The notes: generated by a model from the letters alone, not told the origin. 64,000 nucleotides of DNA from Nitrosomonas sp. sh817 (GCF_030908545.1 NZ_CP133083.1:806001-870000), one strand, 5' to 3'. Shown: positions 20,256-29,046, counted from the stretch's first letter. A program made the numbers and translations.

Positions 20256-20324
20256 CTAAGCCGCTGGTTTGAGATTTGTGCTAGTCTGCTCGCTGGAATC
20301 GACTTTCAGCGCGTTGAATGAGGA

Positions 20325-21494
20325 ATGACTGTGGCTTTTTTGCCTTTTAATATCGCAAGACATAAGCAATTAAAGGTGGTAATCGCCGGAGGCGGTTATG
20401 CCGGACTGGCGGCATTAACGAATCTCTTGCAATTTGCTCCGGATACCGGAATTACAATCATCGATCCGCGATCGCATCACATCAAAATAACGCATTTACA
20501 CGAAACGTTCAGATACCCGCTATCGGATCTGCTGGTACCTTTTGAAACAATTGAAAACCGTTACGGTTGCCGGCATATTCAAGCCTCCTTACCGATTGAT
20601 CCGGAAGCCTTGCAAAGCTATCAGGATACAAAGCAACTGGTGATCAACGGTGAGATAGTCGATTTTGATTATCTGGTCATCGCTGCGGGTTGTGAGAGCA
20701 ACGCTGCCGATTCCGGGCAGGATTCCAATATACTGACTTTGGATGATTTTATGAGAGCCAGCGGCGCCGATTTGTTGTCGACTAGGTTGAATGGCTACGA
20801 TCAGACGGCGCCATCGGTTACTGTCGTTGGCGGCGGCGCAACCGGCGTCCAGTTTCTTTTTGAGATCCGGCAATACCTGCTTCGTGTCAACAGTAAAGCC
20901 AAGCTAACCTTGATTCATTCGGGACAGCACGTGCTGGAACAATTTCCTCGCGGTTTTGGGGCTTACGTCGAGTCGCGTATGGATGACATGGGTATCGCCT
21001 TCTATCCGAACACTTATTTTTGCGAACAGCAAGCGAATCAAATTTTATTGACCGACAAGGAAACGAAAACGCAAATAGTGCTATCATCCGATTTAGCAAT
21101 TTTGTTTTTGGGCAAGAAGCAACGGAATACGCTTTCTGCCAATGCGTTCGGACAGATTCTTGTTGACCAGAAGCTGTTGCACAATATTTTTATAGCCGGG
21201 GACTGTTCGCATTTTCAATCGCCAGGATCAAATACCCTGACGGCGCAATCAGCGGTTCGCAAAGGTAAACTAGTGGCGCGTAACATTCTGCGGCATGCCG
21301 GCTTCCCTGGATTACTTGAACCGTATCTACACCATGAGATAGGGTATGTTGTGAGTCTGGGGGCTGCGGATGCGGTCGGGTGGTTGGTTGCGGAAGGCAA
21401 CATCATCACCGGCATCCCTGCCTTAACCATCAAAGAGCTGGTAGAAGCGCAATATGACTTATTATTGGCAGGAGTTGATACTTACGTAGTTTAG
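20325..21494 (+). CDS. NADH dehydrogenase-like FAD oxidoreductase
   Basis: 389-residue pyridine nucleotide-disulfide oxidoreductase family protein, related to type II NADH dehydrogenases and sulfide:quinone reductases. The FAD-binding motif VVIAGGGYAGLAA lies at residues 18-30, the NAD(P)-binding motif VTVVGGGATGVQ near 165, and the FAD-contact IFIAGDCSHF near 290. No Cys pair for SQR or disulfide chemistry is evident in the usual places. It opens a cluster with an SRPBCC protein (22-base gap) and a LOV protein (54-base gap). The electron donor and acceptor are unknown. Confidence 0.75.
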   Translation: MTVAFLPFNIARHKQLKVVIAGGGYAGLAALTNLLQFAPDTGITIIDPRSHHIKITHLHETFRYPLSDLLVPFETIENRYGCRHIQASLPIDPEALQSYQDTKQLVINGEIVDFDYLVIAAGCESNAADSGQDSNILTLDDFMRASGADLLSTRLNGYDQTAPSVTVVGGGATGVQFLFEIRQYLLRVNSKAKLTLIHSGQHVLEQFPRGFGAYVESRMDDMGIAFYPNTYFCEQQANQILLTDKETKTQIVLSSDLAILFLGKKQRNTLSANAFGQILVDQKLLHNIFIAGDCSHFQSPGSNTLTAQSAVRKGKLVARNILRHAGFPGLLEPYLHHEIGYVVSLGAADAVGWLVAEGNIITGIPALTIKELVEAQYDLLLAGVDTYVV

Positions 21495-21516
21495 AACATC
21501 CTGCGGGAGATATTAT

Positions 21517-21996
21517 ATGCTTGGTTTGTTCAAAGATAATCCGGTAGTTGGCAAAGCCAGTACAATCGTTCAGAGTCCGCCCGATAAGCTTTTCGATTTT
21601 ATTGGAAATAATTTGCTCACCAACTATCCCCGGTGGTCGCCGGAAGTTAAAGAACTGGAAAAAATCACCGATGGCCCTGTTAAATTGGGAACGGTATGCC
21701 GTCAAGTACGGATAGATCAGGGTAACCGCTCGGAATCGACATTTAAAGTCAAAGTATTTGATAACGGATCGCGCATCTGTTTTGAGGGAGTTTCCAATCC
21801 CTACCGGTGCGATTATTTGATTGAGCCGGTCAATTCGTTGGATAGCCGCATTACATTTGTTTTTGAGTTACTCAGTCTGGACTTGCATGTAAGACCTTTC
21901 GAGAAGCTGGTGCGCATTGCGATTCAAGATGGCACCGAAAGAACCGTCAAGAATATTAAAAAATTAATCGAAGCCGATCAGACTAATTCCAATTAA
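21517..21996 (+). CDS. SRPBCC (START-like) domain protein
   Basis: 159 residues with the helix-grip pattern of the polyketide cyclase/START superfamily: an N-terminal helix after SPPDKLFDFIGN, PRWSPEVKELEKITDGPVKLGT, and a long C-terminal helix. These proteins bind hydrophobic ligands in a cavity; the ligand here is unknown. The position between a flavoprotein and a LOV photoreceptor suggests a shared small-molecule or flavin-linked function, which is inference. Confidence 0.7.
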   Translation: MLGLFKDNPVVGKASTIVQSPPDKLFDFIGNNLLTNYPRWSPEVKELEKITDGPVKLGTVCRQVRIDQGNRSESTFKVKVFDNGSRICFEGVSNPYRCDYLIEPVNSLDSRITFVFELLSLDLHVRPFEKLVRIAIQDGTERTVKNIKKLIEADQTNSN

Positions 21997-22050
21997 CTAG
22001 TCATGGTAGTGTCTTCGTAAGCGAATTGTTGGTTAACCTGGAGAAAAATC

Positions 22051-22503
22051 ATGGATTTTATTGTTGAAAAAGACCCTGGATTAATTCCGCAAGTATTGTC
22101 CAAGATTCTTGATTCGTGTGTAAACGGGGTGACATTGGCCGATCCGGACCAAGAAGATTTACCCTTGGTGTATGTTAACAAGGCATTTGAGCAAATCACC
22201 GGTTATACACTGGAAGAGACGGTCGGTAAAAACTGCCGTTTCTTGCAAGGCAACGAACACGATCAAGCGGGCGTTCAACAACTGCGCGACGCGATAAAAA
22301 ATAGAAAACCCGTTGAAGTGGTGTTGCGCAATTACCGCAAAAACGGCGAGCTGTTTTATAACCACCTGCTGGTTTCCCCGCTCTTCGATTCGCATGGTAA
22401 CTTGCTTTATTTTCTCGGCGTGCAGTTCGACATCACACCGCAGATTCGTGCCGAAGAAGAAATCAAATCGCTCAAAGAACAGCTGGCTGCACTCAAGAAA
22501 TAA
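22051..22503 (+). CDS. Short LOV-domain blue-light photoreceptor
   Basis: 150-residue PAS/LOV protein. The flavin-adduct motif GKNCRFLQG carries the photoactive Cys62; NGELFYNHLLVSP and YFLGVQFDIT contain the Asn and Gln that contact the flavin ring. The C-terminus (about 120-150: EEEIKSLKEQLAALKK) is an amphipathic helix that could form a coiled coil. There is no output domain, so it is a short LOV protein that would signal by protein contact. It is the last gene of the 20.3-22.5 kb cluster and has GGAG upstream. Confidence 0.9.
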   Translation: MDFIVEKDPGLIPQVLSKILDSCVNGVTLADPDQEDLPLVYVNKAFEQITGYTLEETVGKNCRFLQGNEHDQAGVQQLRDAIKNRKPVEVVLRNYRKNGELFYNHLLVSPLFDSHGNLLYFLGVQFDITPQIRAEEEIKSLKEQLAALKK

Positions 22504-22703
22504 ATTTTCAGATGCATGTGCAAACGTTGATTGTTGCTCACGGTGATAATTCTTCGACATACATGCATCTGATATCCTAAATTTTTCTCCGATCTTGCAA
22601 AACTCTCGGTCTGTCTGATTCAGGAAATTCCCATTATCGATGTGACAAGTTACGTGTGCTCCGATCTCTGGCGCTAAGCCGGATTGTTGAGGCTGGCTTT
22701 CGT

Positions 22704-22829
22704 CTATGCTGGAGAGTGTGCAACTGTTTCCAAGCTTATACTTTTTGAACGATAGACGAGATGCTCTACTAAGTCGTTCCTCGCTGTCGCGCGTTGATAG
22801 ATTTTAGGCATCAAGGTTTTTTCTTTCAT
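22704..22829 (-). pseudogene. ParE/RelE toxin remnant (N-terminal part)
   Basis: 41 codons. MPKIYQRATARNDLVEHLVY is the typical start of ParE-like toxins (helix A..DL.EH..Y); the frame then runs into unrelated residues and a stop, so the catalytic half is lost. It follows the parD remnant on the same strand. In the uninterrupted arrangement its ATG overlapped the parD stop (GCATGA). Confidence 0.6.
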
Positions 22830-22846
22830 GCTTCCAACTTAGCTAA

Positions 22847-22989
22847 GGAAGCGCTGATTAATTCAGCGAACGTGATGAAGGGCGAGGCGCACGGAACGCA
22901 ACAACCGGGACATATCAATCTGATAGGCGAGGGAGTGAGTACCGCGCAACGAAGCAATTCGCTCGTGCAGTCAATTAATCAGCGCTTCC
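22847..22989. mobile_element. 143-bp MITE, copy 2, inserted in a parD remnant
   Basis: Ends GGAAGCGCTGATTAATT and its exact complement, flanked by CTAA (22843-22846 and 22990-22993). It is inverted relative to copy 1. Removing it together with one CTAA rejoins the antitoxin frame to its natural end and stop (see finding), so it inserted on its own here. Confidence 0.9.
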
Positions 22990-23155
22990 CTAAGGCTTCC
23001 TTGCGAATCTCACTCCAGTCCGTAGAGGCCAACTCACTTTCTGGGTTGCTTAATCCTTCCAGTAACTTGGCTTCAAGTTGTTCTTCAGCTTTGCGCTTTT
23101 CATCGGCACGGATCAATTCGCGGACATATTCGCTGGTACTGTTGTCGCGGTACTG
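22979..23155 (-). pseudogene. ParD-like antitoxin remnant, 5' truncated and 3' split by MITE
   Basis: The frame reads QYRDNSTSEYVRELIRADEK, then a Glu/Lys-rich segment and TDWSEIRKEAL, the pattern of the C-terminal two thirds of ParD/CopG-type antitoxins. The ribbon-helix-helix N-terminus is absent and an in-frame stop lies just upstream. At the 3' end it now runs into the MITE and stops at GKR. Without the MITE it would end in EALAKLEA and a stop overlapping the parE-like start. Confidence 0.65.
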
Positions 23156-23289
23156 AGATGTAAAATGTCAGATTGACTAGGTCGATTATTCGAGCTTGTC
23201 CGCTAAGGATTCGTCGTAGTTCTGAGAGAAACACCGCTCACTCTTGGAATATAAGCGTAAAGTAAACAGCGCAAACGAAATCGGCGAGG

Positions 23290-23628
23290 CTAGTGTTTGA
23301 ACTTTTGCAATTCACTTGATGAGAGGATGCTGCCGAGAAGAAACGTTTGATCGCTCTTGGCAATCAAATCTTGCTCGTTTTGGATGCTTGAACTCACTTC
23401 GGTTTCAACTGCAAACGATGCCCGTTCAAATCCGCTTTTGCTGAACTTCATGGAGACAAAACGATTCGGAGCCAGTCCGTTGACCGCAAGCAAATCAAAC
23501 AATACTAAACCCTCGAAGTCTAAGCTTACGAGCTCTGTGGTTAGTTGCTTTAGCTGGCGCAAAGGATGAAAATCGGCTGTGGCAGTAACCACAGCGATTT
23601 TACCAACGATGCGTAATGTCTTAATCAT
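23290..23628 (-). CDS. rnlB: Antitoxin RnlB
   Basis: 112-residue partner of RnlA. The central GLVLFDLLAVNGLAPNRFVS corresponds to the conserved LFDLL..NG...NRFV of E. coli RnlB, which binds and silences the RnlA RNase. The gene starts two bases after the rnlA stop, as in the E. coli operon. When phage infection shuts host transcription, loss of unstable RnlB frees the toxin. Confidence 0.82.
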   Translation of the reverse strand: MIKTLRIVGKIAVVTATADFHPLRQLKQLTTELVSLDFEGLVLFDLLAVNGLAPNRFVSMKFSKSGFERASFAVETEVSSSIQNEQDLIAKSDQTFLLGSILSSSELQKFKH

Positions 23629-23630
23629 TT

Positions 23631-24704
23631 CTACATTCTTGCTGTATAGAGATCGTCAATGGCTGCATAAGCATCTTTTGACAAACTAATGGCTTTATCT
23701 AAAGTATCTATCATCCTGCTGCCATCGGGGAATTCTTCCATGTGGGAAATTGTATGACGGTGCTTTCTGAAAAAACTATAGCCTCTATTGAAGGCATTTA
23801 CCATTTTCGCATTCCCGACAGTCTTCGCATGTTCAGGCTTGAGCGTGCAAACACCGCTCTTAACGTCGAAGAAGTCGCCGAATCCATTGTCAGCATCCTC
23901 CACAGACATCTTGTAGCTGGCCATCTCCTGTTTTAAGACGCCTTCAAGCGACCGTAGATCAGGGTAAAGCAATAAGCAATAGTCAGGTAGTTTTGGAGCT
24001 GCGAGCTTGACGCAGCAGCTAGAGATTAGAAGCTTTTTAACTGCTTCGGGGAGATGAATATAGCTATGATGGAAAAATCCCTTGAGGTAGTCTTCGGCCA
24101 TCTCTTTCCGAACTATTTCCGTGCTGCTGTCATCTTTGCGATATAAAACTTGCTCAAGACCTTTTAAGTCTAAAAGACCGGTGAGCATAAATATCACGCG
24201 CCGATAGCAAGAAAGAGGCTTTCCCTGTATCTGCAAAACCCTTGTAGAACGATGGTGGGTAAGCGTAAGACTGTCTTGGTGAGCAATGCTTCTTAGTGTC
24301 ACCTGCTTGCAAATGGCTTCATCATGAAGAGTAATGATTTCAATATCATCTGATTCGTTAAGGAAATCCAGAATCGGATCAAACGAATCATCGGTTATCC
24401 CTTTGAGAGAGTAATTTACATTTTCAAATTCTGCGGGATTGATTGTGGCTTTCAAGTAAACGGCAAGTTGCTCGCCTAGTGGTTGATTCTTTCCCGTTTT
24501 CCATTGAATGGTGGTTGTGCCTGCCGCATTGAGGTGCAGATCAACAGTGGCAAATTCATTGCCTGCGGCACCAAAGACAACTCGTTTACGCTTTTCGAAC
24601 AACTGAATCCCGCCGTCCAGCGTATAGCCGTTCGACTCCAAGAAATTCTGGATGTTCGCATCCAGCGTTTCGCGATTCAGATTCAGGTCTTTGTAGTCAG
24701 TCAT
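23631..24704 (-). CDS. rnlA: mRNA endoribonuclease toxin RnlA
   Basis: 357 residues, the same length as E. coli RnlA. Shared stretches include TINPAEFE, the LQIQGKPLSCYR segment, LLDLKGLEQVL, KLAAPKLPDYCLLLYPDLRS and the C-terminal HEPN RNase motif R-x4-H at R316-H321 (HRHTISHM). Three domains are expected: N-terminal, Dmd/RnlB-binding and HEPN. In E. coli it aborts T4 infection by cleaving mRNA. It appears intact. It lies just outside the direct repeats that seem to bound the P4-like element and may be an independent acquisition. Confidence 0.9.
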   Translation of the reverse strand: MTDYKDLNLNRETLDANIQNFLESNGYTLDGGIQLFEKRKRVVFGAAGNEFATVDLHLNAAGTTTIQWKTGKNQPLGEQLAVYLKATINPAEFENVNYSLKGITDDSFDPILDFLNESDDIEIITLHDEAICKQVTLRSIAHQDSLTLTHHRSTRVLQIQGKPLSCYRRVIFMLTGLLDLKGLEQVLYRKDDSSTEIVRKEMAEDYLKGFFHHSYIHLPEAVKKLLISSCCVKLAAPKLPDYCLLLYPDLRSLEGVLKQEMASYKMSVEDADNGFGDFFDVKSGVCTLKPEHAKTVGNAKMVNAFNRGYSFFRKHRHTISHMEEFPDGSRMIDTLDKAISLSKDAYAAIDDLYTARM

Positions 24705-25134
24705 CTTCCTTTACCCCGAAAGGCTCTTACTGTCCATAAGACGCAACACAAGAACACAGATTCCATCATATCGCAGAACCGCTGAATACTAACTACTAAC
24801 TAGCTGATTTTGATATTTCTTTACTAAACAAGAAAGACAATGGTCGCTGTTATAGATTGCTTATAGTGTGCTTGCGCCACCAGTTTTGCCCTACTGTAAA
24901 GAAGCCTCGACTAATGGAACTTCTCGTCTACTTTTGCAAGCGCTTTGTGCGTGTTGGTCGATGCTGCATAGGAATTTGTTTTTATTGGGGCGGTGGCATT
25001 CACACTCGTATTGTAAGTTAATGTTGTTAATCATATTTATTTTTGATTTTTGAAAAGTTACTACGTTTTTTACCACATTTTTTTCATCGCTTCTCGGTTT
25101 TTAGGCAGTTGATTGGCCCAAACCGGGGTGATAG
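24705..25134. other. Non-coding junction between rnlA promoter side and the P4-like element
   Basis: About 430 AT-rich bases. It holds the rnlA upstream region, a 21-base stretch at 24987-25007 resembling the end of tRNA-Ser (16 of 21 positions), and the direct repeat at 25067-25083. No gene is visible. Confidence 0.5.
25067..25083. repeat. Left copy of 17-bp direct repeat (putative integrase arm site)
   Basis: TTTTTACCACATTTTTT, identical to 34005-34021. Both copies are preceded by GTTAC(C/T)AC. Near the integrase start the TTACCAC/GTGGTAA motif occurs four times, as expected for arm-type binding sites. Confidence 0.5.
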
Positions 25135-25404
25135 TCAGCCATCCATTCCGGCTAGTAATTCCTTCAATCTACTTTCCTGTCTGTTGAGTTCGGCGAGTAC
25201 ATCTTCTTCCTTTCCGTAAAGATCAAGTATGGGGATTTTCAGCCGGTAACTTTCTGCGATTCTCTCTAACCCTGTTATTCTTTCGTTGATCCGTCTGATT
25301 TCCAATTCAGCCGAACGTCTACAGGCAACAGAGCAATACGCTTTTTTCCTTCCCGTGCCCTGGCTTTCTTCGATTGGTTGTTTACATTTCACACAGTTTC
25401 CCAT
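25135..25404 (-). CDS. Small zinc-finger protein of the element
   Basis: 89 residues, not recognised by name. The N-terminus has C4, C7 (CVKCKQ) and YCSVACRRSAE, a probable four-Cys zinc ribbon, followed by a charged helical stretch likely to form a coiled coil (about 30-85). Proteins of this design are common in phage and plasmid modules, with unknown roles. It is the last gene of the element before its left end. Confidence 0.6.
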   Translation of the reverse strand: MGNCVKCKQPIEESQGTGRKKAYCSVACRRSAELEIRRINERITGLERIAESYRLKIPILDLYGKEEDVLAELNRQESRLKELLAGMDG

Positions 25405-25571
25405 CGTAACTCCTTATATAAATTAGTATTCATTTCTCCAACACCCCCCCCTACTTTAATTGCTATTTTTTGCGAACGTAGGCTGAGAGCGGTACCTAAG
25501 CCGGAAGGCTGTAGAGATTTTCACGCCCCCACCCCTTGGCTATAGCTATGTTTCTCGGGTAGCTTATCGCT

Positions 25572-26222
25572 TCAGTGGCTTGCTGTTCTTGCTTGGTAAT
25601 CGCTGCATGAATCAGGCGCAATCAGCACACGTTCACCAATGAAGTGAAGTTCTAACATGCCGTGATGTTTAGCGCACGTGAAACGATAGACCGAGCGGCC
25701 ATCAGTAGGGATCAGTTTCATATCAAGGTGTTTGCAACCGTGGCAGCTTGTGCCAGTGGTTCTAGCTTCGTAGTAGGGGCGGATTGTCTTTACCGGATCA
25801 ATGCCGTGATTATGGCAAAGTATCGCCCATGATTTGACTTGTTCCCATTGCGGGATTGTTTGAAGTTTCCAAATTGCTTCTAAGGTTTCTTCTTTGTTGA
25901 TTGTTGCTTTATTACAACAGGTTAATAACAAGGTAACGGCTATCGGGTTAATCGGGTGGGTTTCCGTGGCGCGAAAATTATCTGAAGCCACCCCTTCACC
26001 GGGTGCATGATTTTCTTTTTCTTTCCTACCCCCTTCAAAACTTGTCGGAATTGTCGGAATTGTCGGAACAAAGCTCGAAGATCCGCATGAATCAATGCTT
26101 TCAGTGTTCCGACAATCTGCTATTTCCGTTCCGACAAACCCGGCTTTGTTCCGACAATTACCCGTATTTTGTGCGGTTTGCTCGCTGCTTTCCGGTGTAA
26201 TTAGCGTGTCCCAGTCAATCAT
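25572..26222 (-). CDS. Unknown protein with C-terminal Cys/His cluster
   Basis: 216 residues from MIDWDTLITPESS; the ATG overlaps the primase stop, so expression is coupled. The C-terminal part has CHGCKHLDM and YRFTCAKHHGM, a likely zinc site. The first third is encoded by the iteron array, giving low-complexity VPTIPTIPTSF, which suggests the DNA signal rather than the peptide is conserved there. The middle EETLEAIWKLQTIPQWEQVK resembles replication-linked proteins of similar elements. No firm function. Confidence 0.55.
   Translation of the reverse strand: MIDWDTLITPESSEQTAQNTGNCRNKAGFVGTEIADCRNTESIDSCGSSSFVPTIPTIPTSFEGGRKEKENHAPGEGVASDNFRATETHPINPIAVTLLLTCCNKATINKEETLEAIWKLQTIPQWEQVKSWAILCHNHGIDPVKTIRPYYEARTTGTSCHGCKHLDMKLIPTDGRSVYRFTCAKHHGMLELHFIGERVLIAPDSCSDYQARTASH
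26025..26158. repeat. Iteron array A (six TGTCGGAA motifs)
   Basis: Three head-to-tail TGTCGGAA motifs at 9-bp spacing (26043, 26052, 26061) face three in the opposite orientation (26107, 26129, 26149). The unit is repeated in inverted orientation at 32569-32701; 52 bases (26025-26076 versus 32650-32701) are identical. Probable binding sites for the element's replication protein. Confidence 0.75.
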
Positions 26223-29046
26223 TTTGCTCGCTCCAAATGGCTGGCAGTACATGGAATACACGCTTTGAACCTTCCCCCGGAAGGGTTTTCTTTACTTGAA
26301 GGTTGCGGCCATCGCCAGCCCGCATATACCCCTTGTCGATCAACAGCCGGGCAACCGCCCGATGATCAAACCCTTTGCATATTTCCGCCTTGAATACTTC
26401 CAAATAGCAGTAATACTCAAGATTGCCCTCATGATTCTTTTCACGGAAACCCGCCTTATTCATCGTGCGCGGTGTGTGGTTATCGTCAACCACAGTACGT
26501 TCAATATCCGTGAATCGTGATTCACCGTGTAATTCAAGAAAGTGGCGCACTTGCTCAAGCATTGCACGCTGTTCCTTGTCGCCTTCACCGCCGAAACCTT
26601 GCAGCCATGCTTTAAAGCATGTAATAGCGGCTTGCATCGCTTCACCCGGTGGCCAGCCTGTAATACCCCAATCGGTAGCCAGTTCGCCAGCAGCACCCGC
26701 AAGGGCGAACCTTGCCGCTACCCGTTGCGCCTGTCCACTGGCGGCATTGGTAAGCGTTGCCTTCTCGAACTTTTGCCGGGCATCGAAGAGCGATTCCCGC
26801 AACGTTTCCCGGTGTTTCAGCACTTGTTCAATGAAAGCAGGGAAGGCCGCACCATAGTATTTATTGACGGCCGCATTCAACGCTTTGGCGAATTCGTGCC
26901 CGTTCTCAAAGCCGTGCAGATTCTCAAAGCAGCCCAACCCTTGCCCGGCATCGGCGGGAATATCCGCCATGCGCAGTTCAGCACCGGCGGGTGTTTTCTT
27001 GCCAGCTTCAGCCACATGCTGGGCTAGACTCAACTCACCAGCGGATAAGAACAGCAGCCGCCATTTAGCGGTATTGCGTGCGCCTCCGCTCACGTTTGCC
27101 CGCACCTTGGCAGAACCGTTAGCCAGCATGTAAGCCGATTCCCCGGCAATGCGGGCATCGATCATCTTCAATTCATCCAAGGTCAAGAGTGCATCACAGT
27201 GAGACAGGGCGGTGCTTTCCAGTCCGTTATCGGTTGACCGCCACCGCTGCAAATACTCAGGCGAACCGCACACGCTACCGGCTACGGTTAAAGCGCTAGT
27301 CTTGCCGCTGGAAGTCGTGCCGCGAAGATGGAAGCCGCCGGATTCCATTTCGGTCGGATGCAATAGCGGCGCGCCAAACGCAACCGACACCGCAAACGTT
27401 AACCGACTGTTTCCCACGCACAAACCCGCCACGTGTTCTTGCCATTGCTTCAGCGTGCCACGCTGTTTGAATGGATTTGAATCCGGGCGGTTATCGTTGA
27501 ATAACCATTCCTCATCGGATTGGCCAATTGAGGTATCAGGCAATACGAACGTCAAACCATCGCCCGAACCATGCCAGCCGGTGCGGTTCGTAGTTCTTGC
27601 GCGTTTTTCTGGTGTTTGTGTTTGCAGGTATTCAATGACTAATTGCCGGGCTTTGGGGGCAATGGTTAATCCTTCAGATAGCAATCGGCCTGAAGCTTCC
27701 AGACCATCGCCATTGAACGAGCGGGCAGGGATGACTAATTGCTTAACCTTGCTATCCGGATCAGCGAAACGAACCAGCGTACCCCATTCCCGCGAATCGA
27801 CATCGCGCGCCAATGCCAACACTTCAAGCCGGGCGCATACCTTGCGGCGGCGTAACCGCCCGTCTTTGGTCGGTTCCAGAAAGTACAGGCCGTCATCGAA
27901 CAATTCAAATCCCCGTTGCACGGCTTCCGCCTGCGGCTCTTCCTGTTTGCTGGCTGGCTTTGTTTCACCATTACCGGCATCAGGCAGGAATGCATCCTCA
28001 CGCTTGATGAAATCACCGAACCGGGCAGCATCCCAGCCGCACGCCACCAAATCGGCGGCATCGTCTCCCGGCTGCAATGGCTCACCGGCTCCGCGTTCCA
28101 ACCGGTCGACATCCAACACCCGAACCGAACGTGCACCCGCAGCGGCCAATCGCTTCATCAAATCATTGGCGGCTTTCTTTCCGGGCAAATCATAATCCGG
28201 GAAGATCACGCAATCACGCCCGGCAAGCGGGGCGTAATCGGATTTCTCGACCGCTTGGCTGCCACCTTGCCAGCATAGGACGGGATGATCAGGCAGCAGT
28301 TTATGCAGGGCTTCGGCCGCCTTTTCGCCTTCGGTAAACCAGCAAGCGGCATCAGGGAATTGCAGCAATCCAGGCAAGCCGTACAGCGGGCGCAATCCTG
28401 GCGGAACCTTGAACCGCCATTCGTACTTATTGCCTTTTTGCCAAAGTGTCAGCGGTGAAAATTGTTTCTTCTCTCCCTTGGGTTTGTCATATCGATCATG
28501 AAAATAATTAATGCGGCCATCTTGTGCAAGATATGGATAACGCTTTGATGGTTTCCCGTGTCTCGCATGTGCAGCCGGTGGCTTTGGCGCATTATCGGGA
28601 ATCGGCATAACGCACTGCCAGCCATCGCCATCAATATCACCGCCCGGCGGAACCGGGGCGGCTTTTGTTTCTTTTGAATTCGTTAATGCTTTGGCATCGC
28701 CCGGTTTCTTTGAATCGCTTGTGGCGCGTTTTGACGGACTGCTTTTTTCCGGTTCGATTCCAAGAAAAGCAGCCAGCTTTTTGGCGGCGGCTCCTTGGTT
28801 TAAATCTTCCAGATAGGCAACCAGGGCAACCAGATCAGCGCCTTTCGCATCATCGGCAAAGTCAGCCCATTGTCCTGTCGTTGTATTAATACTGAACGAT
28901 CCCGGCGTATTATCAGAGCGCCGGGGATTCAGCGGCAGGTATTCATGCCCTTCACGCTTGCCATTGGGCAACCACCGATTCAGAACGGAATCAATGCTAC
29001 CCAGCCCAGCGGTTGCCACCCGTTTAATGTAGGGAATCGTGGGCAT
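26215..29046 (-). CDS. TOPRIM/DUF927 primase-helicase (P4 alpha-like replication protein)
   Basis: 943 residues from the start at 29046, which has AAGGGGG upstream. A primase-type N-terminus (INTTTGQWADFADDAKGADL) is followed by a TOPRIM domain with E239 (WFTEGEKAAEAL) and the D-x-D pair in FPDYDLPGKKAA. The second half is a DUF927 superfamily-3-like ATPase with Walker A GTTSSGKT at about 576-583 and Walker B DALLTLDEL. Such proteins start and unwind replication of P4-like elements. The first 22 bases overlap the preceding gene. Confidence 0.88.
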   Translation of the reverse strand: MPTIPYIKRVATAGLGSIDSVLNRWLPNGKREGHEYLPLNPRRSDNTPGSFSINTTTGQWADFADDAKGADLVALVAYLEDLNQGAAAKKLAAFLGIEPEKSSPSKRATSDSKKPGDAKALTNSKETKAAPVPPGGDIDGDGWQCVMPIPDNAPKPPAAHARHGKPSKRYPYLAQDGRINYFHDRYDKPKGEKKQFSPLTLWQKGNKYEWRFKVPPGLRPLYGLPGLLQFPDAACWFTEGEKAAEALHKLLPDHPVLCWQGGSQAVEKSDYAPLAGRDCVIFPDYDLPGKKAANDLMKRLAAAGARSVRVLDVDRLERGAGEPLQPGDDAADLVACGWDAARFGDFIKREDAFLPDAGNGETKPASKQEEPQAEAVQRGFELFDDGLYFLEPTKDGRLRRRKVCARLEVLALARDVDSREWGTLVRFADPDSKVKQLVIPARSFNGDGLEASGRLLSEGLTIAPKARQLVIEYLQTQTPEKRARTTNRTGWHGSGDGLTFVLPDTSIGQSDEEWLFNDNRPDSNPFKQRGTLKQWQEHVAGLCVGNSRLTFAVSVAFGAPLLHPTEMESGGFHLRGTTSSGKTSALTVAGSVCGSPEYLQRWRSTDNGLESTALSHCDALLTLDELKMIDARIAGESAYMLANGSAKVRANVSGGARNTAKWRLLFLSAGELSLAQHVAEAGKKTPAGAELRMADIPADAGQGLGCFENLHGFENGHEFAKALNAAVNKYYGAAFPAFIEQVLKHRETLRESLFDARQKFEKATLTNAASGQAQRVAARFALAGAAGELATDWGITGWPPGEAMQAAITCFKAWLQGFGGEGDKEQRAMLEQVRHFLELHGESRFTDIERTVVDDNHTPRTMNKAGFREKNHEGNLEYYCYLEVFKAEICKGFDHRAVARLLIDKGYMRAGDGRNLQVKKTLPGEGSKRVFHVLPAIWSEQND

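Noticed and set aside
20113..22989. LOV cluster as the cargo of a composite transposon formed by the two MITEs
   Set aside because: Each copy has its own CTAA pair, and removal of copy 2 alone restores the parD end, so the copies inserted independently.
22794..23156. 120-codon plus-strand frame
   Set aside because: It runs through the MITE and antisense to the parD remnant; shadow of these features.
23260..23310. Sequence near the rnlB stop resembling the tRNA-Ser 3' end as a left att site
   Set aside because: Similarity needs gaps and is no better than chance; the 24987 match is ungapped and better placed, though also weak.
26003..26200. Open frame with peptide LSYPLQNLSELSELSEQSSK, also found at 32535-32735 on the other strand
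   Set aside because: Both are translations of the same iteron array; the shared peptide reflects DNA repeats. One is antisense to a better gene and neither has a ribosome site.
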